Shown: positions 1 to 10,875 of the stretch, one piece after another
Layout of the letters: every line of letters begins with the position of its first letter
Position numbering within the stretch: position 1 is the stretch's first letter
Origin: Pyricularia pennisetigena
Taxonomy: Eukaryota; Ascomycota; Sordariomycetes; Magnaporthales; Pyriculariaceae
Reading direction: 5' to 3'
DNA length: 64,000 nucleotides
Assembly (NCBI RefSeq): GCF_004337985.1
Contig: NC_043740.1
Location: 3,533,030 to 3,597,029 of the forward strand
Notes under the pieces: model-generated
Seen by the model: only the letters and a program-made list of their open reading frames with translations
Databases searched by the model: none
Told to the model about the DNA's origin: nothing
Program-made: the position numbers and the translations under genes

Positions 1-981
1 GAGCTCGTCGTCGCCACCACAGCAGACATGGTGGCCAAGGAGAAGGCAGCCGCGGGCATCGTCGAGGAGGTGGATGATAGCCCCGTCAGGACCCCTGACG
101 GAGACATCGAAATGAAGGACGATGGCAAGGTTTGGCCGGGAGCATCTGACAACCGCAAGGTCAAGGTCAAGGACGAGCATGGCAAGTTTGTCGAGGTCAC
201 TGAGATCGACGACAAGCGCTTGCAGCGTGCGGCTGAAGCCGAGAAGAAATTCAAGGAGGAGGAGGAAGAGGAGAAAAAGAAACCCAAAGTCAAGGTCTAC
301 CAGAGCAGGGAGGAGGAGACAAGGGAGAGGCAATACTCGATGCTGCTCAAGGAGTTTGGTCCTCGACCGGAAGGCGACTCCAAGGACGGTCGGCTTTACC
401 TCTTCCAATTCCCCCCCACGCTGCCTCCACTTCGCGTCGTGCACAGGCCAAAGCCCAAGAGCATCGTTAAGGACGAACCGGTCGACGACGACGTTGTCAC
501 TATGGATGTCGGCGAGACGGTCGATCTGACGGACGGGGAGAAGAAGGCAGACGCCATGAACGGAGAGGGTGAAGACGACAACGAGGATGATCCCCTGAAC
601 CCTTACCCAGAAACGGTGGGTTACGTGGGTAAGATGATCGTCCGCAAGTCCGGGCGCGTCGAGATGGACTGGGGTGGCTTCCCATTCCAGGTGATGCCTG
701 GTATCACCACCAACTTCATCACGAATGCGGTACTGCTGGAGGACGACGACAAGAAGATCAAGCAGGGCGAGATCACAGGCAAGGCATACGGGATGGGACA
801 GATCATGGGCCGCTTCACCGTCAGGCCCGTGTACACCAAGCCGGAACCGGGGGTGATCGATCCGGGACACCTGGAGCAGTTGAGACAAAAGGCGAGGGAT
901 GCCGAGGTGGCGAAGGCTGAGGTACTTGCCGAGAAGCGGCGGGTGCTTGAGCCCTTGCTGCAGAGTCTACAACGACAGTAG
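1..981 (+). CDS. RPC53: RNA polymerase III subunit RPC4 (Rpc53), 3' part
   Basis: This is the C-terminal part of the RPC4/Rpc53 subunit of RNA polymerase III, which with Rpc37 acts in termination and reinitiation on tRNA and 5S genes in the nucleus. The frame is open to base 1, so the gene begins outside the window; the first ATG at 28 is probably internal. An acidic and lysine-rich stretch comes first. The family's conserved C-terminal block follows, with LYLFQFPPTLPPL, then GYVGKMIVRKSGRVEMDWGG and the terminal GKAYGMGQIMGRFTVRPVY. The protein ends in a short helical tail and a TAG stop. The block order and spacing match the family well. The gene converges on the minus-strand 2EXR gene. N-terminal exons cannot be seen here. 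Confidence 0.93.
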   Translation, partial: ELVVATTADMVAKEKAAAGIVEEVDDSPVRTPDGDIEMKDDGKVWPGASDNRKVKVKDEHGKFVEVTEIDDKRLQRAAEAEKKFKEEEEEEKKKPKVKVYQSREEETRERQYSMLLKEFGPRPEGDSKDGRLYLFQFPPTLPPLRVVHRPKPKSIVKDEPVDDDVVTMDVGETVDLTDGEKKADAMNGEGEDDNEDDPLNPYPETVGYVGKMIVRKSGRVEMDWGGFPFQVMPGITTNFITNAVLLEDDDKKIKQGEITGKAYGMGQIMGRFTVRPVYTKPEPGVIDPGHLEQLRQKARDAEVAKAEVLAEKRRVLEPLLQSLQRQ

Positions 982-1372
982 CTAGATGATGGTTATTTGT
1001 TGACCACATTTGTAGGCCGATAAATCTATGCCATCTAGAACCAAAGCAAACAATTTTTTCTGGATGAAAGTACGCTGATCTACACATACGTGGGCGCAAT
1101 CATGCAGATTATGGGAACTGATTAGCATACTTGACCACGCGTATTTACACTTGGGCCTTGAAAAGCTGTTCAAACGATATTTGCAGTCCATCAGCCAACG
1201 AAGAGAGTCAAGGTTTGGGGCGTTTGGGCATACTACAGAAGGCTGCCAGCTCGCGAGACAAAACGAACATCCCAACTTCACTCCAGGGAGAACAGGGGAC
1301 ATGTCAAAGATTACATCTCCCAAAAGTCACCCAGCTCAACTCAAGTGCGTCCATTTATTCAAAGACGACCCG
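982..1372. other. Intergenic, convergent 3' ends
   Basis: Short spacer between the 3' ends of RPC4 (+) and the 2EXR gene (-). It should hold both 3' UTRs. I see no further gene. Confidence 0.6.
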
Positions 1373-2092
1373 TCACTCGGGATCGCAGTTGACGACATGG
1401 AACGGCACCAGATGCATCTTTGGGCGCGGATTCTTGAAATACGGCAGCAGCCGCGACCTGGCCTGCAGCAGATCCATGGAAAAGTCCCACCACGGCGACT
1501 CGGTGTAGTCGGGAATGGCGGCATAAAACGCCGTGATCTGCTCGTCCATGACGCGGCACCGACACTCCTGAGCCGAGTACCGGGAGTAGTAGGGGTTGAA
1601 AGTCAAGGTCGCCAGGTTCCTGCAGCGGGCGGCGATGGCCTTGCACGCCGTGACCATGTTTCCGTACTTTTCCGACCGCCACGCCAGCGCGATGTGTCTG
1701 ATCCGCGGCAGGTCGGCGGGCTCGAGCGCGTCCAGGATCTTGGCCGTGTCCATGGGCTCGCTGATGTGGAGGACGGCCCTGTCCAGGTTCACCCAGCAGG
1801 CGTTGGCGCTCGCGAGCCGCCGGAGGGGCGTGACATACGTCTCTTCCATGATGACCCGCGCGGTTTTGCAAGACAGCCCTGCCTTGTGCGGCTTGGCCCC
1901 GTAGAGGGCCACGGCGAGCTGGGGCGGCTGTGCGGCCCCATGTTGCTTGCTGCCGCCGCCGCTGCCGCCGCCAGTCTGACGGCGCATGTAGAGGCTTAAT
2001 ACGGCGACGGGAGCAAGCGCTTCCTTCCAGATCTGGATCTGCAATTCGGCAGGCAGTAAGCTAAAGCGAGGGAAGCTGGCTGTCGACGACAT
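1373..2092 (-). CDS. 2EXR domain protein (F-box-like N-terminus), 239 aa
   Basis: A fungal protein with a 2EXR-type N-terminal module. The motif FPRFSLLPAELQIQIWKEAL, near residues 7-26, is the F-box-like signature of this large, mostly uncharacterised Ascomycete family. The rest is a conserved-looking alpha/beta body with a Gly/Ser-rich low-complexity loop near residue 45. The open frame extends upstream of 2092 only to a GTG, so the ATG at 2090-2092, just before the 2EXR motif, is the likely start. No intron is needed. The family is common in Sordariomycetes and no biochemical role is established; a substrate-adaptor role would be only a guess. It lies tail to tail with RPC4. Confidence 0.75.
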   Translation of the reverse strand: MSSTASFPRFSLLPAELQIQIWKEALAPVAVLSLYMRRQTGGGSGGGSKQHGAAQPPQLAVALYGAKPHKAGLSCKTARVIMEETYVTPLRRLASANACWVNLDRAVLHISEPMDTAKILDALEPADLPRIRHIALAWRSEKYGNMVTACKAIAARCRNLATLTFNPYYSRYSAQECRCRVMDEQITAFYAAIPDYTESPWWDFSMDLLQARSRLLPYFKNPRPKMHLVPFHVVNCDPE

Positions 2093-3509
2093 TCTGTTCA
2101 CGGTGGAGTATATGGTGTTCCCATGGAGATCTTGTTCGCGGGGAGGCGACGAGGCGCGCACCGGGGATTGATAAAGATGGGAAATGGACGGGAGCTTGGA
2201 GTTGGAAGGACGAATTGAACTGTAGGTTTGGTGGCTTGGAGCTCGGCCTTGCTCCTACAGCTGAGCTACTAGAATAGTACTAGCTCTGGTGTAAGCTAAG
2301 CAGAACTCAGAAGAAAAAGAAGAAGAAAAAAAGCAATCGGCTCAGCTCTCTTGCTTCTACAGCGTTATGCCGAGAATGGCAAGGAAAGATTTCCCATTGC
2401 GGTTCAAATTCGACAAGCAAAATTTGACACACATCATCTGATACTCTTCCCGTGATATTTCCCCCCCTAGAAAACCCCCAGACAATAGCACTCGTTCTCA
2501 GTGTAGCCGAGGCTCCCTTCAAATCCAAGGAGTGCCAAGCATCGTCGCAGACGGTGTGTGCATCCTAGCCGCTTGTCGTTCCAGATGATGCTGCTAAACA
2601 AAAAAAAAAAATTTCTACCTGGGGCTAAATGCGCGCAACGTGGCGCATTTTCGGCTGACATTCTGCAGCTTTTATCATCAAGGTGTGTACGGGGCCAACT
2701 CTATCCATCCAGCTAACTCAATGGAATATATGCTAGACCCGGTGAAATCATCTGTTTTATGCTTTTCAAAAGACCTCAAGTCTCCCCGTTCTTACAAGGG
2801 ACACTGAAGATGTCGAGTGCTGTCGCAGCTACTACTCTCAAGAGAGGGATAAAAAAAAAACTGAATATCGTGGCTCTTAACAGGTATTTAAACCCGAGGA
2901 GAGGGGCGAGGTCTTTTCTCGTCGGCTGGCAATTGCCAGAGTGCTCAGCTGGTAGAATTATATTGCAAGGAGAGAGCTGTAGTTAAAGTGGTGCTAATTT
3001 CAAGGAAAAGAGGCAGTCAACGGGTGAAAGGCCAAAAATGCTGACCGGAGGCAGGTAGAGAAGAGGGGGAAGGGGAAGCACTTTGGTAATGCCGTAGGTA
3101 TATGGAATGGAGACTACAACTAAAGAGAAAATACGGCAGGTATGGACAGGAAAAAAAAGCCTGTTATGGATTGTGTTTGTCAACGTTGTAATTTTGGTCC
3201 GAAAGAATTGATGGCTGCGTCAGGTGCTTTTACATCTTAGCGGCCCTGGACTTTAATGAAAAGATGTCAGCCAGATCGGTCGGTCCAGAGGAACAGGCTG
3301 TGCTTCTACTTTTTTTTTTCTTTTTTGATCCAACACGATTAGTCGCGCACTGTTGCAAGCCTCTCTCTTTCTTACTTGGTTTCTGTCTTGGATCTATGCG
3401 CTTGTAGTTGAAGGTATAGAGTTTCCTAAATGCCCCTGACCATATTATCAACCGGTGCGTCCAGGCAGGGAGGGGATTAGGAGCTTTTTGAGATTCCGCA
3501 CTGCGAGTG
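2093..3509. other. Intergenic, no gene seen
   Basis: AT-rich spacer with short A/T runs. The open frames are short and low in complexity. It includes the promoter of the 2EXR gene and the 3' region of the next minus-strand gene. Confidence 0.5.
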
Positions 3510-4349
3510 TCAATCCGGCCGCGAAATCTCCAAATCGTCCTCGATAGGTGACGAAGGCGAATCTCCAGTTCTATTAGTTGTAGCTCCATCAGCTTTTATC
3601 TCCTCGGTGACGCCACTCCTACCGCTTGGGTCCTGTGGGCTGCGAAGCCTCTCCTGCTCGGCGTCATTATTCGGGGGCACGCCAGCAGCCCCGTCACCAT
3701 TCTGGTTCTCCCTGGGCGGATCAGCGACCCTCTCATCACCACCACGCCCTCTATTCGCACGGCCATCAGCCCGATCAACACGACCCGCAGCAGCAACAGC
3801 AGCAAGCCGCGCCGCCTCCCGCCTCCTGGCCTCCTCCTCGACCCTGATCAGGTGCTCCTCCATCGGCAACAGATGATAGCGCAGCGGCCTCATCACGACG
3901 CCCAGCTCCGCAGTCCACCTCTGCTGCGCCGCGACGAGGTCCTCCTCCCGCTCGTCGTGGTACAAGAGGTACGTCGGCTGCACCATCATGCGCCGCCCCA
4001 GCCGGGCCCTGCAAAAGTCGAGCCGGTCGATGCGGTCAATGTCCTCGTCCCTGTCGAACCAGGCGCAGTTCCAGACCGACTTGGCGTGCTCCGCCACCCA
4101 CGGCCGCCAGACGTCGAGGTCCCGCCGCGCCGAGGCCGTCCGCCGCGCCGCCGCGTCCTCGTGGCCGCCGCCGCCGCCGCTCCCCGCCTAGAACGTGACG
4201 CAGGCGGTGCACAGGAGCGCCGACCGGTAGCGGCCGAGGATGGTCTGTCGCGCCGGTGGGCACGTCGTCGCGTCGTCTTCGGCGGGGCAGTTGATCTTGA
4301 ACAGGTCCATGTGGCGGCACCGGTGAGTCAGGATCGCGAGGTTGCACAT
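3510..4349 (-). pseudogene. Cys-rich-start hypothetical protein, broken by an in-frame TAG
   Basis: From the ATG at 4349 the frame encodes a 53-residue N-terminus with a Cys/His pattern (C2, then CRHM, INCP, TCPP and LLCTAC). This resembles the small zinc-binding-like N-terminus of many Sordariomycete hypothetical proteins. It stops at a TAG at 4188-4190. The same frame then continues for 225 codons with coding character (DLDVWRPWVAEHAKSVWN, then a long charged Arg/Ala helix and a Pro/Asp-rich tail) to TGA at 3510-3512. I see no good splice donor upstream that would turn the TAG into an intron acceptor. It is either a single-base nonsense mutation (one change from CAG or GAG), a sequencing error, or a readthrough product. 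The function is unknown. Confidence 0.55.
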
Positions 4350-4991
4350 GCTTTGCTTTGCTGTGTACGCTGCGGCATAAAAGTGACGAGGAATTATGCT
4401 TGAGTATAATGATTTTAATTATTTTCTCGCGAGCATCCTACCCGAAGTACTGTCCTTGGCGACCTGGCAGTCTAAATTTGGAGCAGACATTGACTTGCCT
4501 TTTCAGATTGATTAATTGTAAGCAGACAATAGGGTAATGACGAACGGGTCACCTACGCTTGGTGCTAGAAAATAAAGGGCGGCAAGAACGAGAGAGCGAA
4601 ACTTGAAGAACGGGGTGCCAAAACCACCACCAAACGGAAGAGAAAATACAGAGCACAAAATCATCGCATGCCAGTAATATTTATCAGTAAACCCCCTAAA
4701 ACCCCCTACACAGAATGTGTCACTGGCGAAGTGGACGTGTAGAGGGCGCAGAAAAGCCATCTATAAAAACTTAGAATACACTAGCTGACTGCCTTCTTGA
4801 GGCACTGGCACTAGGTAGGTAGACCAAATCTAGTCGTTCAAGTCTAATTCTAGAAACCAAAGCAGAAACGGTGAGGCTCCGTCTCCGGAGCTCCATCCGA
4901 TGCGACTCAACAAACGACAGCCGGGGCGGGATGGGTATCAAAACAGCATATACGCCTGCTCCAAACAGCAACAAAAGTACGTTTTTTTTTT
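4350..4991. other. Intergenic, no gene seen
   Basis: Spacer between the 5' end of the Cys-rich-start gene and the 3' end of the Dug3-type gene. Only short random frames are present. Confidence 0.5.
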
Positions 4992-5590
4992 TCAGGACAA
5001 AGTTAGCTCCGGGAAGTATTGCGCAATCTTGTTTGGATCGCCAAAGTTATTCCGCGGGGGTTCCTCAGACGGCGTAGTCGGTTCTGACCCGGAGTCTTGG
5101 TCTCGGGTCGAGTCACCATGCGGCCGTCCCAGGGCATTCAGCGACCTTCTCTTCTTCTTGATATTACCCTGAGATGGAGGGTTAGGAGAGGAATGTCGTT
5201 GCTGTACTTTGGATGGTGTCACAGAGCGCAAGTCCAAGGAGGAATCTATAGGCGGCCGCACCCGCGGCTGATATGGGAGAGGAGCCTGGGCTGCAGATCC
5301 CTGGAGGCGCCGTTGCAAGGCCTCAGCGGCAATGGCAGAGGGGGAGACTCTGGCTGCGTCCTCTAGCGCTGGGGCCACGGCAAGCTTCTCGTTCGCCGAC
5401 AGACCCTTCGTCTGCACATAGGCGGCAGACCTTGTGTGGTAAGGGTTGTGGTTAGAGAACTGATCTATGATCGGATGCACCATGACTGTTTGACCGTGTA
5501 TGGTGAGAATTGAGTTTGTAGGTACGTTGACCCAATTTTCTGTCACAAAAATGTTAGCAAGAGGCAGCCACCTACTAATGACGCAACCCG

Positions 5591-5621
<31 letters not shown>

Positions 5622-6692
5622 CAGAATCAAAGTCAGACATACCCCTCTCAAACGTCAACGGCTCGCTAGCGACAAGGACAACATCGGCACCCTTATCGCG
5701 CCGCTCCATCTGAAAATTGCACTCATCCTCGGGCGATGGCCTATTCTCCCACTGACTGCCCGAAGAGTAGTACAAACTTGCAGCCTCATCGGTGGCGCTG
5801 CTCACATATCTTGTGCAGATGATGCTGTGCCCGTCCGTGAGGGCAAAGTTGAGCAGGCTGCGCGTGTCCACCTTCTCAGCCTGGATGATGCTCTCCGGTA
5901 TGTCGTCGATGAGCTCGTTGATCAGCTCAATGGTCTTGAGCATGGCCCTGCGCAAAACAGTAGGTCCGAACCCCTTTTCAGGCTGCGCGCTCGGGTCGTA
6001 TCCCATACGCTCCAGCGTATCCAGAAACAGGGCGAACGCCCACTCGCTGTCCGTGCCGCCCACGACGCCCAGGTACCACCGGTCAGCTAGACGCTCGCCA
6101 AGCCGCCTCTTGATGTATTTCCAGCCGCCGAGGCCACCGTTGTGCATCCACATCAGGCTGCCGTGGTAGAAAGGGTGGCAGTTGTCCTCGGAGATGGAGC
6201 CCTCTGTCGTGGCGCGCACGTGGGCGAATATAAGACGCGAGGCCGTTTTGCTCGCTAGCCGGTTCAGATTCGGCGAGTTCCATGCGGGCGTAGTCGAGGT
6301 GAAGAGGCAGGGAGCCGCGCCAAGCTTGGGGTGGGTGTAGAAGCCGATGCCGAAGCCATCTGCATTGTTTTGTCCACGACGGGTATCCTAGATACGGAGT
6401 TTCCACCGAGACTGGTCAGCTTGTATTCAGGTCGTCGGAGTTAGGCAGGACGGGCCTTGGAACTAGACTCAGGCCAGGTAAGACTAACCAAGCGAAGCCG
6501 TGAATCAAAGGACTGCTTGAGGATCGAATGAGTTGGTTCGAGGATCAGCTTGGAAAGCAAAATTTCATCGCTTCCTTTATATACCTGTAGTGAAGACAGA
6601 GTTGCATCAGAATTTGTATTCAGACCTGAAGTAATGGCATTTATTTTACTCTCGCAAACTCGAGTGTCTTTGCTTACCAGGAACCGGCACAT
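4992..6692 (-). CDS. DUG3: Dug3-type class II glutamine amidotransferase, 467 aa, 4 exons
   Basis: This is a homologue of yeast Dug3, the glutamine amidotransferase partner of Dug2 that starts gamma-glutamyl-transpeptidase-independent glutathione breakdown in the cytosol. Exons are 6692-6678, 6584-6489, 6387-5643 and 5539-4992. The joins keep frame and use GTAAGC..CTACAG, GTTAGT..TATCTAG and GTATGT..GTGACAG. The protein opens MCRFL, so Cys2 becomes the N-terminal nucleophile after Met removal. NNADGFGIGFY follows at about residues 44-54, then HVRATTEGSISEDNCHPF, MWMHNGGLGGW and GGTDSEW, all hallmarks of class II amidotransferases of this type. Exon 4 gives NWVNVPTNSILTIHGQTVMVHPI and then a long basic, Ser/Pro-rich tail that makes it longer than the yeast protein. 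The third intron carries a 26-nt T tract in the sense direction. Confidence 0.9.
5591..5616. repeat. A26 homopolymer inside the third DUG3 intron
   Basis: Unbroken A run on the plus strand. It lies within the 103-nt intron 5540-5642, where it reads as a long U tract in the pre-mRNA, between the donor and the GCTAAC branch site. Confidence 0.9.
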
Positions 6693-7516
6693 AGCGGAAA
6701 GGTTATCTCTCTGACCGCCCCTTCTGTAGGCCGTTCGTTTCCTTAGGTCCAGGGAGAGGGGGAGCAAGTTCCTCAAAAATGGCGTAACGGCGCCCAAGTA
6801 AACAACGATGTGGCAAGTATCGAGGAAGCAAATGCGAGAGATTCTCAGTCTGTAAGCACCTTGAATCTGTGGGAGAAAAACGAAAGTGTTTGCAACTATA
6901 GAGTACAACAGACAAAGATTCACCCTGAATTATTTTGTTTTGTATCTGTATCGTTGTTGCTTTTGTCGTACACCGTCACTCCGAATTGCGGCGCCCAAGA
7001 AATGACGGAACCTGTCATTGAAATGGCGGGAGAAGGGTTCTGGGTGGGGCCAAGCTAAAGCACAACGCCTGTGGGTGGGGGCGCAGTACCAGCCGGCCGG
7101 GGTGCAGCGACTGGCATTTTGATGCTTGGACAAGAATAGCATGATGGAAACAAGGGACTTTACAAATGTCATCTGTACATAGGTGCCTGGGTTTGAGACG
7201 TATAACCGTTGGCTTGACTAGACTTGATATGCACTATGTGCACAGGGCTCAAGTATGCTTTGCTGTTATTTGGTGATTTTTTTTATCTATTTTTTTTTTT
7301 TTTTTCTTATGGCTGGGTATACAAACTGTCGTCATAAATCAAAGTCAAGATCGAAACGATTCTCAATTATAATGCCTTTAAATGGAGTTCTATGTCTAGC
7401 GTGAATCATAGTCCCAAAATCGTACGCTTATTTCCCACGAATCATGCAACGCCACTATTGGTGCTTCAAAAACAAAACAGGTGACAACAGATCGGAAGCT
7501 CTAATGCTTGTATGAC
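6693..7516. other. Intergenic, promoter of DUG3
   Basis: No gene is supportable. It includes the DUG3 promoter and a T-rich stretch near 7278-7306. Confidence 0.5.
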
Positions 7517-8557
7517 TCATCTACGGTCGTGGTATGGCACGCTCTCAGAAAATGGGTCGTGCTGTGCCCCTGGGTGTGGCGAAACGTATGCAGCACCTTC
7601 AGTCTGCGCGACACCATCAGCAGCAGCAGCACCACCACCACCACCCATCAGCGGCTCACTGCTGCTGCTTACGGTGCGCACATCTATGGTCGGCCTCGGC
7701 TTGGTAGCATTGGCGAGGGCCTGGCGCTGCACGGCGGCCAGCTCGCTGGCCTTGCGCAGCCGCCTGCTGGCGTTGCGGTCGCGGATGCAGCAGGTGCAGA
7801 TGGTGATTGTGGCCACAACAATGGTGATGCCCAGGATGCCGGCCACGACGAAACCGGACGTCGTGATCTTCTCGGTAGCATCCACGCAGCCCGGGAGTCC
7901 CTTGTCGTCCGGACGGCAGATCTTGCCGTCTATGCACTTGTAGTATGGCACGTCGGCTTCGGCACACTCCTGTCGGCTACTACCCGGGGCCATCGTGCAC
8001 ACCTCCTGCCTGGTCGTCGCCGTGCTGTAGCATTCGAAGAGCATAAAACCACCCAACAGCTGCGGCTGTGCAGTGGGTTGAGGCGGTTGGTCCTGTCGTT
8101 TGGCGAACATGCCATCACTGCGGGCGTCAACGTATGCGGTGGGCGTCGGTGTGGGTGCCAGCGAGTCATACATCCGGGCGGCAATCGGGACCGCGGGCGG
8201 AGATATCGGCTCTTGCGGATCCCGGCGCTTGCGGAGGTCTCTGTGACCCTCATCGCATCGGCGGATGGTCCATTCTGCCTCTATCTGCGCGGCCTCTGGG
8301 GTGCAGCCAGCGTTGAGGAAGCAGACTTTCAGGTCCTGGGCCTGAGCGTTGACTCCCCAGCCGTAATGGTCCGGGTTGGAGAAGCATTGGCGAAGGGTCT
8401 CCTTGTGGCCGCATGCCGCAACAGATATGAGCTCAGAGGGGCGGGAGGTGATGCATTCCGTCCTTTTGCTTGGACTAGCTGCTGTTGCTGATGCGCTAGT
8501 TGCAGCGAGCAGAATGGTGAAAAGTAGGGTTGACCTGGCGGACTGTCGTTGGTGCAT
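7517..8557 (-). CDS. Cys-rich single-pass membrane protein with signal peptide, 346 aa
   Basis: A type I membrane protein of unknown function. Residues 1-26 form a signal peptide (STLLFTILLAATSASATAA). The outer part, about residues 30-228, holds many cysteines in two clusters: one from CITSRPSELISVAACGH to CFLNAGCTPEAAQ, the other from LFECYSTATTRQEVC to KICRPDDKGLPGC. A Pro-rich linker lies between them. One membrane segment (about residues 232-255, GFVVAGILGITIVVATITIC) is followed by CCIRDRNASRR, a positive stop-transfer. The cytoplasmic tail of about 85 residues is basic at first, then Gly/Ala-rich. No intron is needed. The layout suggests a cell-surface or wall-facing protein, but I recognise no named family. 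Confidence 0.75.
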   Translation of the reverse strand: MHQRQSARSTLLFTILLAATSASATAASPSKRTECITSRPSELISVAACGHKETLRQCFSNPDHYGWGVNAQAQDLKVCFLNAGCTPEAAQIEAEWTIRRCDEGHRDLRKRRDPQEPISPPAVPIAARMYDSLAPTPTPTAYVDARSDGMFAKRQDQPPQPTAQPQLLGGFMLFECYSTATTRQEVCTMAPGSSRQECAEADVPYYKCIDGKICRPDDKGLPGCVDATEKITTSGFVVAGILGITIVVATITICTCCIRDRNASRRLRKASELAAVQRQALANATKPRPTIDVRTVSSSSEPLMGGGGGAAAADGVAQTEGAAYVSPHPGAQHDPFSESVPYHDRR

Positions 8558-8685
8558 TTTGGCAGGGGAGTAGTGGACGGCGGGTACCTGGACACGGGCT
8601 GCTGGTCCACTCCACCCAGTGGAATCTGTTGTTTGATGCTATGCTGATAGATGAAAGAGAGATGGGGCAACGTCGGTTTGTTACC

Positions 8686-8725
<40 letters not shown>

Positions 8726-9301
8726 TTGATTTTGGCACCAAAAACCAGGAGAGGTAAGTTGCCCTGAAAGGATACTGGAGCATGGTAGCTATGAAAACTA
8801 GAACTAGAACGCCTTGATGGTGGCCCCGAAGCATCATTTAAACAACTGTTGACCAGCAATACAGACGACCCGCGCATGAGGGCTGTCTGTCATATTTTCA
8901 TCTTGTCATATCCGGAATAGGAAATCCTACGGCCCTGGCCATCAAAATCTGTTGGCGAACCAAAGTACAGGGCTATGCAGGCCGGGATTGGACAAGGGTC
9001 GCAGCTCACCTCAGCAAGCCCGCCTTACCGCCAGCGAGCAGAAGCGCCAAAGGCACATGGGATTCTGTCCGACTAGGTGCAGCGGCCAGTCGCCAAGGCC
9101 CAGGATCCTCGCTAGCCTTACCAGGCACCCCTCTGGAGAACTTTTTGGGGGGCTGAGGCAATCTGTCTCGTGCTTAATTTAGACTGGAGCCGCCGGCCTA
9201 CGTCTTGCTGCGCCAGGCCACTTCAGAAGGCTTGTGGAGGCGTCAAAAGGCTGACACAGTACATGGCCATTGCACTTTTGTACTATGCACCTGAACTTGA
9301 T
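8558..9301. other. Intergenic with T38 tract
   Basis: Spacer upstream of the membrane protein gene. A T run of about 38 nt lies at 8687-8724. No gene is supportable. Confidence 0.5.
8687..8724. repeat. T38 homopolymer
   Basis: Uninterrupted T run upstream of the membrane protein gene. Confidence 0.9.
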
Positions 9302-9994
9302 TTATTCGGAACAATTGACAGTGAGACTAGAGAGCCAATTTTGTATATTCTTCAATCCTTCGAGGTCGCCAGCTTCCTTTCCAGAGTTTTCGCGACTAAA
9401 AGGAGACGAATAACCGCCGTTAAAATCGATCACCCACAACTCGGCATCTTCGTCAATCAAAATATTATCTGGTTTCGCGTCTCCCCATCGAATTCCAGCC
9501 TTGTGGAGGGTGTGCACGATTGCTGCCAAATCTTTGGCTCCAGCGTTGGCGAGTTTCCTGGGCGACTGAACCAGCGATATCCGTCAAAATGGCGCGGATC
9601 TTGATGTCTACTAAGAGCAGCCCGACAATGCGTTTGCTTTGAGAGTTTTCGTTATCGCATACCACGCCGCGGAAGCGACATATTCACATGTCCGACGGTA
9701 TTTGACCGGTTGTGAGGGCGTTTGATATTTTGCGAAAAGTTTCGAGTTCGCTCCAAGCTGATGGATATCCTCTCTCAAAGGCTTTGAGATGACAGATGGT
9801 TTGGTCCCGTACTAAACCCTTGGTCGCATTTTTTGTAAGCGGGCTGTTGCAGTTACTGAGTTTGATCTCGTGCGATGAATATCAATTGGGCTGCCATTCA
9901 ACTGTTTGTTTTGACAGACAAACTCCAGGACGCGAGTAAGGATTCTCGTCACTTCTTTTAGGTTGTATCTTATGACTTTCATCGACAGTAGCAC
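9302..9994 (-). pseudogene. Kinase-like domain gene relic with frameshifts and a stop
   Basis: Fragments of one protein can be followed in different minus-strand frames. They are VRDQTICHLKAFERGYPSAW and SELETFRKISNALTTGQIP, a TGA near 9690, then KRIVGLLLVDIKIRAILTDI and AGSVAQETRQRW. A one-base shift near 9537 leads to DLAAIVHTLHKAGIRWGDAK, PDNILIDEDAELWVIDFNGG, and the frame ends at 9302. GDAKPDN and VIDFNGG correspond to the catalytic loop and DFG-like regions of fungal protein-kinase-like proteins. An A6 tract near 9829 appears to cause a further shift from an upstream relic (from 9994). With at least two frameshifts and one stop the gene is dead, unless the assembly is wrong. Relics may reach upstream to about 10572. 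Confidence 0.65.
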
Positions 9995-10832
9995 TTAATA
10001 CGAACCATTTAGGGTAAAGCCATTGACGCAGAGTATATGCGGGCTGGGTGGTTTTGGAGCAAGAGCCGACATGGTTTCAATAAACGGCTTCTTCCTTCTG
10101 GTTACTCCACTCATCGTCATCATCGTTATCATTCTTGAGTATCGTGAGCGATTTGTAGTAGTTTTCTAGTTGAATTGGTGCGGGTGTTAACTCCGAAGGT
10201 AGCCATTGAATATAAAAACAGCTCCAGTAGAGCGTAGGTGCAGCATGCATTCGTCATCGTTGGTGCTGGTGATCCAGCAATCGAGAACAAAATCTGTTGC
10301 CATTAAATTGACCTTTGTTCAAAAATTGCAAAGTTATCGGATAAAGGGAAGAAGAGGTCAAGGGAAAGAAAATGTATTTCTTAATTTGGGAGATTTGCCG
10401 TAGCAGATTTTGTCGATTTGCGTTGCTTCTGACCTCTACAAAAATCTCGCCGTCGTCCTCCAGTGGTGACCACTGGTTGGTTACTTACAACTGTGTGGTT
10501 TTCAAGTAACAGTAACGTAGAAACCTCGTCCAAAAGCGGTGGTGACTGGACAGTGTAGTAATGGTTCAGCATATCACTCGTCAGATATCCTGCAGAGCTG
10601 GGCCCTACTCAATTATATTGAATGCAGATACTGTTCCTCATGCTCCCACTTTCAAGTTAACCAGAATCCCTGAACATCCGAGAAAAAGGATTCGAAACCC
10701 GGAGGCTCGTCGAAGCGACATGCGAGGATGTTATCTGCAAACTCAAGAGCTGGTATCAGCTTTGTAATAAAACATAGTGCTGATGTGAGTCTTGGGCTGG
10801 ACCTAGCCGAAGACGTAGTGTGACGCTTTTCG

Positions 10833-10875
<43 letters not shown>

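Noticed and set aside
1151..1999. 282-codon plus-strand frame
   Set aside because: A shadow on the opposite strand of the 2EXR gene, which has the recognisable motif.
2930..2995. tRNA-like D-arm text (GCTCAGCTGGTAGAATT)
   Set aside because: No matching acceptor stem, anticodon arm or T-arm follows; a chance match.
4036..4347. 103-codon Arg/Pro-rich minus-strand frame
   Set aside because: A shadow of the Cys-rich-start gene in GC-rich DNA; codon use favours the other frame.
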